From NCBI GenBank assembly GCA_015852425.1, contig JAAAIG010000040.1:1-64000 (forward strand): 64,000 nucleotides of DNA, in the 5' to 3' direction. The notes under the pieces are model-generated. The model ran no database searches, had not been told where the DNA came from, and saw nothing but the letters and a program-made list of their open reading frames with translations. This DNA comes from Gryganskiella cystojenkinii. Lineage: Eukaryota; Mortierellomycota; Mortierellomycetes; Mortierellales; Mortierellaceae. Position 1 is the first letter of the stretch. Each line of letters starts with the position of its first letter. Below, piece by piece: positions 53,945 through 64,000 of this stretch. The position numbers and the translations under genes were made by a program.

Positions 53945-56900
53945 TCAGGTCATAGAGGAAAGCGTGGTCGATGGCGACGATAACGATGATGAGTCCGTAG
54001 TCGAGACCTTCATCTTTTTCACGGCTGATTGGAATCCCTCCGTGCCAGACGAAGAGCGAGAATGCTGACGACGCTCTTCTGTCCCCTCATCACCGCCCTC
54101 TATATCCAAGTCCTCATCCTCATCGTCGTCCTCAAGACGACGTGCCTTTGACATCAAGGAACGACGACGTCCGCGATGAATGGTCCCCTCATCATCCTTG
54201 TCCGCATTTCCATAGTCATCATCCGACCGGAAGCCATCATCGGATCGTCGGCGCTTTGGTCCTAAGAGCGCGTGGGGAGGTGACGTACTTCGATCGCTGC
54301 TTCTTCGGCGTTTGGACAAGACCGTCTCGGCATGATGATGATGCTCACTATCCGTGTAATACTCTCCATCGGATCCATCATCTCGACGAGCGTCTATCGG
54401 CCGTCTACTACTATCGCTCATCGCGCGATCTGAAGGGTGCGACGCAGAATACTGTTGGTGGGACGATGACAGCGTGGATTCTTGATCTCCTCTTGGGCCT
54501 ATTGGTGCTGGGTCGTAAGGACGACCACGATCATAGGAATGTCGGTCATCTCGGTCTCTCTCGTGGCCTCGCTCTCGGTCGCGTTCGTAGTAATCGTAGT
54601 CTCGATCCCTATCACGACCACGAGGGTCACTATTGCCGCTAATAATGCCTCTGTCGCCATCCTTATCTCGGTCTCGGCTAGAATATTCGGCATTCGAAGA
54701 CGAGGGCCGCGCAGGCGCTCGGTCACGGTAGTAATAATCGTCAGCAGGATCGTAGCTTCGATCGCGTCCGCGCGGATAGTGGCGACTCGAGTGGTGGAAT
54801 GGACGATCATAATCTCGTCCAGAACGGTCCCTATACCGATAATCATAGTCTCGATCTCGGTCATCTCGTTCAGGTCCCTCGCCAGTGATAGTGCTATCAG
54901 GGGTCGCGACATTGCCTCCAGCGACGCCAGAGTCTCCGAAACTCAGTGGATCCCTGTCCCGCCTGCGGTCACGGTCCCTCTCTCGATCTCGGTCTCTGTC
55001 TCGCTCACGGTCGCGGTCTCGGGACCAGTCACGGCCTCCGCGATAGTCCCGTCTCCGTCGGTCTCCACTGGCATACTCGCGGTAACGATCACGGTCAGTC
55101 CTCTCTCGATCACGTTCTCGGTCCCGAGCTGCATAGTCATAGTGACGACTACCACCGCGGCCATAGTAATCGTAGGCTGAGGCACCTTCGTCATGATACG
55201 ATCCAGACTTGGGGTGTACGGCGGTAGATAGGGATCCAGTGTCGTGATGCGACTGACGATGAGTATCCGCAAGGTAAGGATCAACAAACTGACCTGAAGA
55301 CGCAGCTGGCACACTCATTGGCGGGGGAGGTGGGGGTGCTCCAGCCAATGCAGTCGCTGCTAGTACACCATTCCCGTGCACAGAGACAGATCCATGCCTG
55401 GCAAGGTCGAACGGGGCAACTCCCGGCGCTATTGGATCTCGAGGGTAAACCGTGGTCGCGGGATTCCGGCTTAATTCCGCAGGAGGAACAGGTATGGTAC
55501 CAGGTGTTCGAGGAGGCACAGCGTGATAGTAGTCATAAGTGCCATGCTCCTGTGGTGGTGGTGGTGGTGCTGTCTTAGCAGGGTGGTTGCCGAAATCGTT
55601 TGTGGCTGCCACTGCTGCAAGAGGGAGATAGGAAGGAGAAACCGATGGCGGAACATCCGCAGGCTCCGGGGCGATGGTAGGTGCGGCCACTGCCTCCTGC
55701 CTGCTATTCATGGGTTGATCGGACTGGTCGGTTCCTGCCACTAGTCCAATAGGCACAGTGCTTGGAGCCGCAGGCGGGTTGCTGGGACTCGACTGCTTTG
55801 TTGATGTTCCGCTTTGGACTCGTTTCGTTTGAGGACGTCCAGTGTCACTTTGTCTATCAGATTCGAGGTGGTCGGTCCTGTCAGGATCACTTGACGGCCG
55901 AGCGGACTGTGTTTGTGGATGGGGTTGTTTAGGCTTTGCGCCTGCATTTGCCTTTTTCCGCTGCTTGGACTCGTACTCGTGCCAGTCTCCTTCGATCTTG
56001 GGAAGACTATTACAAAAGGTTCAAAAATAGACAAAAAAGTTAGAGCTCGAAAAAGAAAAGCTCGAAGTGTGTATTTGGATATACACTTACTCTTCTGGCA
56101 AACAAGCAGCTGGCTCCTCTTCTGAAAAGTAGGCAAAGTTGGATAATGCCTCCACCGCGGTGGGTCGATACTTTGGGTTCAAACTCAAGAGCGCCTCTGC
56201 TAGCTCCAAGGCAGCAGGACTCATCAGTTTGCCAAACATCTCGCGAAACTTTGAGGCTCTAGTCTCCGAGTTGAGGTGCTTGATGAGTTCGTACCAAGGT
56301 AATTGATCCGCTTCTGGCCATGATTCCTTCTGTGGGGTGCCCATAACTCTCCAGATATGATCCAGTTGTGAAATCTCGTTGTGTCCCTGGAAAATGGCTC
56401 GCCTTGTGAACAACTCGACAAAAATACATCCTGCGCTCCACATGTCGACTTCGGGACCATAAGCCGTCGCTCCTAGGATGAGCTCAGGAGGACGATACCA
56501 CAGAGTAATAACGCGGTTCGTGTAATCTCTCTTGACCTTTTTCTGGAACAGTCTCGCCAATCCAAAATCGGCGAGCTTCAGCTCGCCACGCTTATTTACA
56601 AGGAGGTTGGATCCTAGAAAAGCAAAGTAATATGATTAAATACTGCTCAAAATTCATCAAAATCTTGGGAAACAGTAATTCTTTACCTTTGATATCACGA
56701 TGAAGTACACCCTTGTGATGCAAAAATCCAAGTCCGTCCAGCAACTGTTTCATAAGGCACTTGATATGGTCAGGTCGCAGCTTCAGCTGAGGATGTGCAA
56801 GTATTCCTGTCAGATCATGATCCATGTACTCGAACACCATATACACTGCGCCTTTTGAGACCATGAGCTCCTTCAAACTGACGACATAACGATGATTCAG

Positions 56901-58904
56901 CGACTGCAAGAGCTTGATCTCGCGCATGGCGGTGATCGGGAACTAGACAAGAAAGACCAAAATCGAATAACTCGTAAGCATCTCGTCTAGCGCATTCGTC
57001 CTGTTTTCTCGTTTCCTGTTTTTCAGATGGATATGTTTGTCTTACCCCGTCCTTTTCAGCCTCCATGCGAATCCTCTTGAGCGCCACGTATTCCCCTGTT
57101 TGCTTGTTCCGGGCCTTATATACTTTGCTATAAACGGACATGAGAGAAATAGGCTCGTGTTTAGAAACATGGCAAAAAAGCGACAATCAAAGAGTGAATC
57201 TCCAATAAATCAAACATACCCATATGTTCCCTCGCCAACTTGACCGACTCGCTCATACAAATCATCGCCTTTAGGAAACGCTGAAAACGATACAGACAAG
57301 TCTGGTTGCTGAACTAGTTCTGCTGGATGTGGTGGGTACAGAGCACGTGGCGGTATAGGATGAGTCATTGGATACTGAGGGTACGCCTGCTGAGGTAATG
57401 GAGGCTGCTGCTGCGGCATTTGTAAAGGATGCACGGGCGGCATCTGTGGAGGTGGAGGTGGTGGGGGTGGTTGAGCTACCAATGGCTGTGAGTGAATCTG
57501 AACTGGAGGCTGTAGTTGCGTGGGAGCATGCGCTTGAGGTTGCAATGGCGGCTGAGGTGGTAGTGGCGCCGCCGGGTATGCTGGTCCAGAATGGTCCATT
57601 GGAGGTGGCGGTGAATGACGGCCCTTGTAATCATAGTCTCTCCTGTCCCAGTGACGGTAACGGTCTCGATCGCGATCACGATCTCTATCACGCTCTCTCT
57701 CACGCTCTCTCTCCCGCTCCCGCTCCCGTTCTCGCTCGCGGTCTCGTTCTCGGTCTCTTTCACTGTCACGCTCACGTTCACGATCCCGGTCCCGTTCTCG
57801 CTCGCGCTCTCGTTCGCGTTCGCGGTTAAGCTCTAGATCGCGGGTTCGTCCTCGCTCCCGTTCGTAATCGTATTCACGGACTGGATAATCCGATCCTTTC
57901 GACAGAATGGCCTCGCCTTCTTCCTCGCCTTCTTTCCTTTGACTTGGTTCTGGCGATCTGTCTCGTTCACGGTCGCCCTCGGCACCATCTTGTCGGCCAG
58001 TACTCCGAGCGTCATCATAATCATACTCTCGCCTTGGGTCGTGATCTTTGGAATCTCGATAGTGCTTGTCGTGACGGTCATGCCTGTAGCTTCCTCTGTA
58101 ATCACGGTCGCCCGAGTGATCGCCATGGTATCGGTAATCGTTTCTGTAGCCTCGATCGTGTCGATAATCTCGATCGCGATCATGATCCCGGTCGTGCTCG
58201 CGTTCATGGCTTCTCTCGCGACTGTGCCGATCTCTGTGACGACCCCGATCCCTTTCTCTTGACCGGTCGTAACGACTCCTACTGTACCGATCCCGCTCCC
58301 GTTCACGATCGCGCTCCCGGGATCGGTCTCGCCTGTCTCGACTTTGCTCTCGACGCCAGTCTCGAGTCGCTCCATAGTCTCTGAACGTGGGTTGACTAAC
58401 GGGTTCCTTGGAGACGATATCCTGAGCCAGCTGAGGTTTCCGTCCCAGGATCTCGTGCTGTGAATCCAATTCCCTTTGTAGTTGCAGAGCGGCGGCTGAG
58501 GCTGCGGCTGCAGACATCGAGGCTGAACGCACCGGTGCTCGGTTGTAGGGTGAGGTGAAGCTACTGGTATAGAGGGACTCGGACGCACGCGCGGACTGAA
58601 AAGGCAGAGCAGGCGTTGGGAGGGGTTTCGCGACTGCAGGTACTGTGAATGATGCTGTAATAGTCGTAGCCTTGGTCGCTGTGGTGGTTGTTGCAGTTGG
58701 GGTCGAGGCCATTGTGATTGTGGCCGAGGTCATGACGGTCGAAACGACAGTTGATGCTCCTTGAGACGAGGCAGCAGCTGTTGGAGGTTCAGATTCAGGC
58801 ACCACCGCTGCTGCTGTCGAGGGTGTCTCTATGGCAGTTGCGGGGGCCGCTACTTCTGTCGTCGTAGTAGAGGGTGCGGTCGTGGCGACAACGTCCTCGT
58901 CCAT
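53945..58904 (-). CDS. CTK1: CTD kinase Ctk1/Lsk1 (CDK12/13 orthologue) with giant Arg-rich flanks
   Basis: Five exons on the minus strand are proposed: 58904-57220, 57127-57046, 56942-56687, 56613-56091 and 56006-53945, giving 1535 aa. The kinase domain is at about 550-850. It has GEGTYG, Lys579 (VALKRIR), the cyclin-binding helix PITAMRE (591-597), HRDIK (Asp672), DFG (Asp690), T-loop Thr706 (DYTNRV) and WYRPPELILG. PITAMRE is close to the PITAIRE of CDK12/13 and Lsk1. After the fold comes LPKIEGDWHEYESKQRKK, a C-terminal extension like that of CDK12. The N-terminal 550 residues contain Thr/Ala, Arg-Asp/Arg-Glu repeats and Pro/Gln runs. The C-terminal 680 residues contain a second Arg-Asp-rich, Tyr-rich tract. 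It phosphorylates Ser2 of the Pol II CTD with a cyclin K-type partner. Confidence 0.94.
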
Positions 58905-60327
58905 GATTGTTATTATAGTCCCTGTGGAATGTCGTTGTGTTGTTTTGTGACAGTTGAAGTTGAAAGAAAAAGAAGAAAAAAACAAATGTCGAGAGTCAAT
59001 CAGTGCAGGGCCAGGAAGGGGGTGAATGACAATGAACAATCCACAGCGGGGGAATGCATTTGAGGGCCAAAAAAGGTAAGAATGCAGAGAGTGTAAGAGA
59101 GCGGAGGAAGTACAGAAGGAAAGATGAGGGATTGTCGAGGAGGAGGAGGAGATCAACTCTGACTGTTGAACACTTGCAAAGTGAACGAAGCATTGCCAAT
59201 TTTGGACTTTACCTTTTTTTTTGGAAGTGCCACCGAAAAGTAAAATAGTAAAAACAATACGGTGACGTGTCTCAATTTATTTGATTGATAATAATTTTAT
59301 TCCAATAATGTATTATTCGACGTTTTTTACTACATGTCCTTTTGGTGACTGAAAAAACTGCTCAACACGCGTCCCCTTGATACGCATAATCGTCGGTTTT
59401 TTTTATCTCTCGGATCTGGGGGGTATGTTGGCATTGTTATCTCCTTTACAAAAAAAGCTGCGTTTTCCTGTCTCCTTCGCCACACGCCCACTTGCCTTCC
59501 TAAAAGAGAGTTGTTATTTTTGGCGAAGAAGGCGTTGAAAATCATCATCTCGTTACTTTGCCTGGCTGAGTTGACGCACCAGACAGGGCTGCAGTCTGAA
59601 AAGAAACACTGCAACAAGGCGAGCACTGAAAACGAAAACAGAATCCACCAACCTGCTTTCTTTCTCTCTCTCTCTCTCTCACACACACAGTCCGAACTTT
59701 TTTCGTTTTCGAGGTCCCTTTTTACACCTTCCATCTACTGCGCTCTTTGGCTGCACTCCTGTTTGAGTACCCGCATAACGATAGTCCTGCATTTTGCGGG
59801 AAATTGCAAATATTAGGATTGATTTAAGGTGATGGTCTCGTCCTAACCAAAAAGGGGTCCCTCTGGTAGACACACTCAGCCCAAGGTTCCCCCAGTCGCC
59901 GTCTTCACTTTTAACAGTTTTATTTTGACTTCACTCCCTCTCTTTCGCTTTGTGCATGCGTGTCTCTCGATCTCTTGTCTCTGTTCTTGCCCCCCCTTGC
60001 ATTAGCTTCTTATTTTTCACCTTTTCCCTCTTTGCCTTTTGTTCTCTTTTCTTCTCTTTCCTCTCTTTGTTCCCTTTTTTCATCCAATTCACCCGACCAA
60101 TACTGGCATCCTTCCCTCTTCCACTCCTCCCCCATCAGATTTTTCTTTCTGGCAGATCTTGCCCTTTTTTTATTGTCCACTCGAGAGAAAGAAAAAAAAA
60201 AAAAAAAAAAAAAGTTGTATCGCCTTCCCTTTCTTCTTTTCTCCACTGTCACCACGGCCTTTCAATCTTTGTGTGGTGTTAGTCCAACAAACTCTAAATC
60301 CATAAACTCGAACGCTTTGACCAAACA
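58905..60327. other. Divergent promoter region of CTK1 and the CAX gene
   Basis: About 1.4 kb. It contains a (TC)n run followed by (AC)n at about 59660-59690, a pyrimidine-rich leader at 59935-60180 and an A run of about 20 at 60193-60212. No gene is supported. Confidence 0.55.
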
Positions 60328-63300
60328 ATGCCCCCTCCAACCTCGGCATCTGTGCGATTTCAAGACGATCCTCGGTCACAAAGGATCAACAGCAACAACC
60401 CTAACAACACCAACACCAACAGCAATATCCAAGCTATTCCTCCTCTAACCGTCACCACAGGAGAGGGAGGTGAAGGAGAGGGACCGAGCCCACCACCGGT
60501 CCCTAGACGCCCCGATCCAGCCTCATACAGCACATATCTCGTCCCACCCGAATTCTCAGACACAACCTCACTCCTCAATATACCATCTCAAACACAAGAC
60601 TCTTCATCTGCCGAGCCAAAATCCAGGGGCTCAAATACAACCCTCCTTTCCACAGGAGGATTGTCCTCGTCCATCGCCTCTTCCCCCTCAAGGACAAAGA
60701 GTCGCAGGAAGAACAGAAACCTCTCTCCCTCTCAAGCAGACCCCAATGGCAACGAAGAACCAAGAGTCCCACGTGGTCTGGTCATGAACTCGCGTCTTCG
60801 AAGTCTCCGCTATGTTGACCCTCCTCCCACAGCTCCGGCACCGACACCGTTGGCTTCAAAACATCAGCCGGATGCTACCTCATCTTCGATCACCGATATC
60901 ACATCGAGCAGACTTCAAAATATGACCCCAGAACGGTTCATGTCAACTCGGAGAGGGGCCAGTTTTCGAAAGGCACTACAAGAACGACGGAATAGGATAC
61001 CAGGTGCTGGTGTTGGTTCGAGCTCCGTCAAGGGGAGCTATACCAGTAGTAGTGCCCCTACCACATCCGAGTTGGATACCTCGGGACTTTTGAATTTTCC
61101 TGATGGAGAAGAAAAAGATCAAGACGACATGGATCTTCAGGATGATCTCACCAGGGACCCCAGACAGGACGGCCAACGTACAGACCACAATCATGACAAC
61201 AGTAACCAACCGTCAAAGCACGGTCGATCAGGAACAGGATTGCACTCTCACCTTGGTCCTCTCCCCTCAGTCGACCGTATCGATCAAGGACCGCCTTCTC
61301 CACCGTTGCTCTACGGATCCCAGGTTCGAAGACAATCCCGAACGAAATCTAGGAGCAACTCGAAAACAAAAGTCGAGGCGATCGAGTTACGCGCTACTGT
61401 TCTGAAACTCCCCTCGGACCTTCAGGATATTGATGTGCACGACAGTGATCATAGCCGGTCCAAGTACTCTCGATTCGACGACGTCGATTACTACAGCGAT
61501 CACGATCCTGTTTACTTCAAGGATGAGAAACTGAAAAACGGATCCTTCAGACGGGAGCCTACGTTGCCACAGTACCACAGTACCCTGACTGACATCGTAC
61601 ATGGTCATCGACCCGATCGACACCTGTTCCCATACAGGAGCGCAAGAGACAATTGGAGGGCTGCGAAACGATTCGTGAAACGGTTCTTCTTGGTCTTTTT
61701 GATCATCCCCGGATGGATTATCCCGAATGTCATGATGGCACGATTGGAGCATGAAATCGCACTCAAGAACGCGGTGACTGCATCAGCGCACAATATGATC
61801 ACCGATGTCGGTGTGAGAAACAACAGCTTTGGCATTGGATTCAGTAAAGTCGCTGCAGGCGGCGGCCCTGGTTTGGAAGACGAGGGGGTTCAAGGAGGAT
61901 CCTTTGAGGGTTCTGTTACCGATGGGGGAGAAGGCGAGGGAGGTCATGAAGGGTCTCTCGAGGGACCCGGTGCCAGCACGGAGGGAGGGCAGGCAGGGTC
62001 CGCGCTTCCAGGTGAAAGCGAAGGGGTAGGGCATGCAGGCTCAACTGAGAATCCACAGGGAGAACACCGAGAGTCGGCCGAGGGAGCTGGAGGAGGGCAT
62101 GAAGCTGGGGGAGAGGAAGAACCTATGTTGAGTAAATGGGTCAATCTCATCGTGTTTCTTCTAAACATGTTTGCGATGATGCACCTGGGCAAAGCCGCAG
62201 GTGCGTGTCTCGAAGAGTTGGTTCCCAAGCTGGGCGTGGTACGTACCAACATATTCGCCCCAGTGATGTCTATACCTCACGTTCATAAATTGTCTTTTTG
62301 CTGCCGTTCCCATGCTGATATTTATTCTGGTTTTTGGTTCATTTTCTTTCAAATAGAGCATTGTCAGTGTCTTTGACGCGATGACGAGTAGTTCGGTAGA
62401 GCTGGCATGTGCAGCCTTCGCCTTGATGAGAGGTAGTGTCCGAGTCGTTCAAGCAGCTTGCCTCGGTGCCATCCTGAACAACCTTTTGCTGGTAGGTTGT
62501 TCGTCTTTGTTATTACTATCAGTTTCATTCGCGGTCTAAATGGTCCTTTGTTTAATCCTTCGTTGCACTTTGCATTTGTAGATGATGGGTATTGCACTGG
62601 CCGTGGGAGGTTTCTATCATAACCGTCAAGAGATTCAAGCCGACACCTCCCAGACCGGAATGAACATCCTCATGATCGCCTGTATATCTTATGTGATCCC
62701 TGTCGCGCTCGAGGTCACCTTTATGGACTTGCGTAAAACTGCCGCTGTTACCGAAGACCCATCCTTATCCCTGAACCAGACCGCGTTCCTGAAAGTCGTT
62801 GAGGAGATCCAAGCGACCGTGGATCAAGATGTTCTCACGATCAGCAAAATCATGGCTATCATCCTCTTGATCATCTATGGTTGCTGCCTCATGTTCCAGT
62901 ACCGATCTCGTCATTTCCTGGTCACACCTGAAGCGAAGCATCAGGGTGCACACACCATTCACAAACGAAACGTCTATTACTGGTTTGCTGCACTGGGATA
63001 TACGCTCATGCTCACTGCCCAGATCTATTCCGCAAAACTTTTGGTCCATTCGGTCGAGTCTCTTGGAAAACAGTTCATGCTAAAGGATTCCTTTGTCGGG
63101 TTTGTCCTCTTGCCAATCGTGTTGATCTCTGATCTTCAAGAGGAGGTCATTGCCATTCGAGAGAGTCGAGCGAACCGTTTAGATCGAACAATCGCGCTGA
63201 TGATTGGCAGTTGTATGCAAATCTCGTTGCTTGTGACGCCCCTGTTGGTTCTTCTGGGTTGGATCATTGACGAGCCGATGTCGTTCCGGTTCAGTGTTCT

Positions 63301-63502
63301 GGAGGCAGTCATTTTTGCAGGTTCCGTCTTGATCGTTAACTATCTATTACAGGATAATGAGACTCATTGGTTAGAAGGGTGTATGCTTTTAGCAGCGTTC
63401 CTTATGTGCGCTCTTGCCTTCTATTATGATGCTTCACCTTTCGAGTCTGAAGGACCACCTGAGGGACCGCCGATTGGAGCCGCAGCCGGTTATTCGGGCT
63501 GA
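60328..63502 (+). CDS. CAX-family cation/proton exchanger with altered signature motifs
   Basis: Three exons are proposed: 60328-62238, 62357-62491 and 62582-63502, giving 988 aa. The first 440 residues are cytosolic and disordered (Ser/Pro/Arg-rich). A hydrophobic helix (FFLVFLIIPGWIIPNVMM) precedes a Gly/Glu-rich segment (about 515-600). About ten membrane helices follow. The two alpha-repeats of the Ca2+/cation antiporter superfamily are recognisable: MTSSSVELACAAFALMRGSV with AACLGAILNNLLL, and LLPIVLISDLQEEVIAI with IGSCMQISLLVTPLLVLLGW. In place of the canonical GNAxE and GNAAEH cores stand SSSVE and SDLQEE, so ion choice may differ or transport may be lost. A long N-terminus recalls yeast Vnx1 more than Vcx1. 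A vacuolar location is inference. Confidence 0.82.
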
Positions 63503-63758
63503 TCTTCATTGGGAAAAAAAAGACCTCGGAACACAACCATCACTCATCCGTCATACACAGCATTAAAGCCACACTCTCTCACAGCATATATCAAAATCAA
63601 AACCTTCAGTTTCCAATCTGCCTGTCCAAAGTTGAGTCTATGTGCAGCCTCATTGCCCGCCAATTGATCCATAGGCAATTGTTTTTTCTGATGATTGTTG
63701 CTTTATTGAGAGTTCCATATGATTTTCGTCAAACGAGATATTCAACGACAGATATAAA

Positions 63759-63998
63759 TTATGCAGAGGCGGGTGTTGACTCCGCAGGGGTGGAAGTAGT
63801 AGAGGGGGCAGCCGTCGATAATGAAGCACCTCCAGAAGTAGCAGCAGCAGCAGCGGCTGCAGCGTCCTGTGATCCATAGAGAATATCATGACGCTTCTGG
63901 TTCGCCAACTTGATCTGCAACTCTCTGTCGCGACGCTCAAAGTTTGTAAAGGCCGTATCTGATCCGTTGCCAAATCCTCCCAAAAGAGCCGCGACCAT
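63759..63998 (-). CDS. Unrecognised protein, C-terminal part; may continue past the window
   Basis: The minus-strand frame has an ATG at 63998 and stops at 63759 (79 codons). It may be the true start or an internal methionine, because the window ends two bases further on. The sequence has GGFGNGSDTAFTNFERRD, then a charged helix QIKLANQKRHDILYG, a run of eight Ala and a Thr/Ser/Pro/Ala tail. No domain is recognised. The 256-bp space before the CAX stop is A/T-rich and consistent with two facing 3' ends. Confidence 0.5.
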   Translation of the reverse strand: MVAALLGGFGNGSDTAFTNFERRDRELQIKLANQKRHDILYGSQDAAAAAAAATSGGASLSTAAPSTTSTPAESTPASA

Positions 63999-64000
63999 CA

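Noticed and set aside
1..64000. CRISPR array, prophage or bacterial mobile element
   Set aside because: The window is a eukaryotic nuclear genome with spliced genes. No regularly spaced repeats, transposase, reverse transcriptase or integrase frames were found.

Overview
This is a window of fungal nuclear genome. The genes are split by short GT-AG introns (mostly 70-160 bp), the promoters are rich in C and T, and several proteins carry long poly-Gln, Ser/Thr or Arg-Asp/Glu tracts. The gene set includes MEX67, ERV1, ARG82/IPMK, CTK1, CDC73, GPI18/PIG-V and a CAX exchanger. The style is that of an early-diverging fungus, most likely Mucoromycota and perhaps Mortierellaceae. That placement is inference; nothing in the window fixes the species. 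Two runs of N (13890-14028 and 42396-42405) are assembly gaps. Exon borders given here were worked out by hand from splice signals, reading frame and remembered family conservation.

Layout. A tRNA-Arg(ACG) is cut by the left edge. 1-22 kb is mainly housekeeping: a Gln-rich SH3 protein (+), peroxisomal 2,4-dienoyl-CoA reductase (-), proteasome ATPase RPT5 (+), mRNA exporter MEX67/NXF1 (+), sulfhydryl oxidase ERV1 (+), inositol polyphosphate multikinase (-) and TAF7 (-). A bZIP factor (+) begins at 21.4 kb.

22.9-39 kb is the accessory part. A direct tandem duplication of about 2.45 kb begins inside the last part of the bZIP coding sequence. It leaves two copies of a single-pass membrane protein with PPxY motifs, two copies of a second small membrane-type protein (one frame-disrupted) and a truncated bZIP tail. 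A third, decayed copy of the small protein lies at 34.1-34.5 kb. An intronless VIT/vWA-domain protein (29.5-33.2 kb) and two tandem arrestin-like genes with LPxY motifs (34.8-39.1 kb) sit beside it. PPxY and LPxY motifs are ligands for WW domains of Rsp5/NEDD4 ubiquitin ligases, so this stretch may be an island of ubiquitin-ligase adaptors. That reading is inference.

39-64 kb is again mostly housekeeping: a D-2-hydroxyacid dehydrogenase (+), TAF9 (-), GPI mannosyltransferase 2 (-), CDC73 (+), two unrecognised conserved-looking genes (+), the CTD kinase CTK1/CDK12 with very large disordered flanks (-), a CAX-type cation exchanger with altered signature motifs (+), and the end of an unrecognised gene (-).

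Five genes act in RNA polymerase II transcription or mRNA export (TAF7, TAF9, CTK1, CDC73, MEX67), but they are dispersed and in mixed orientation, with no sign of shared control.
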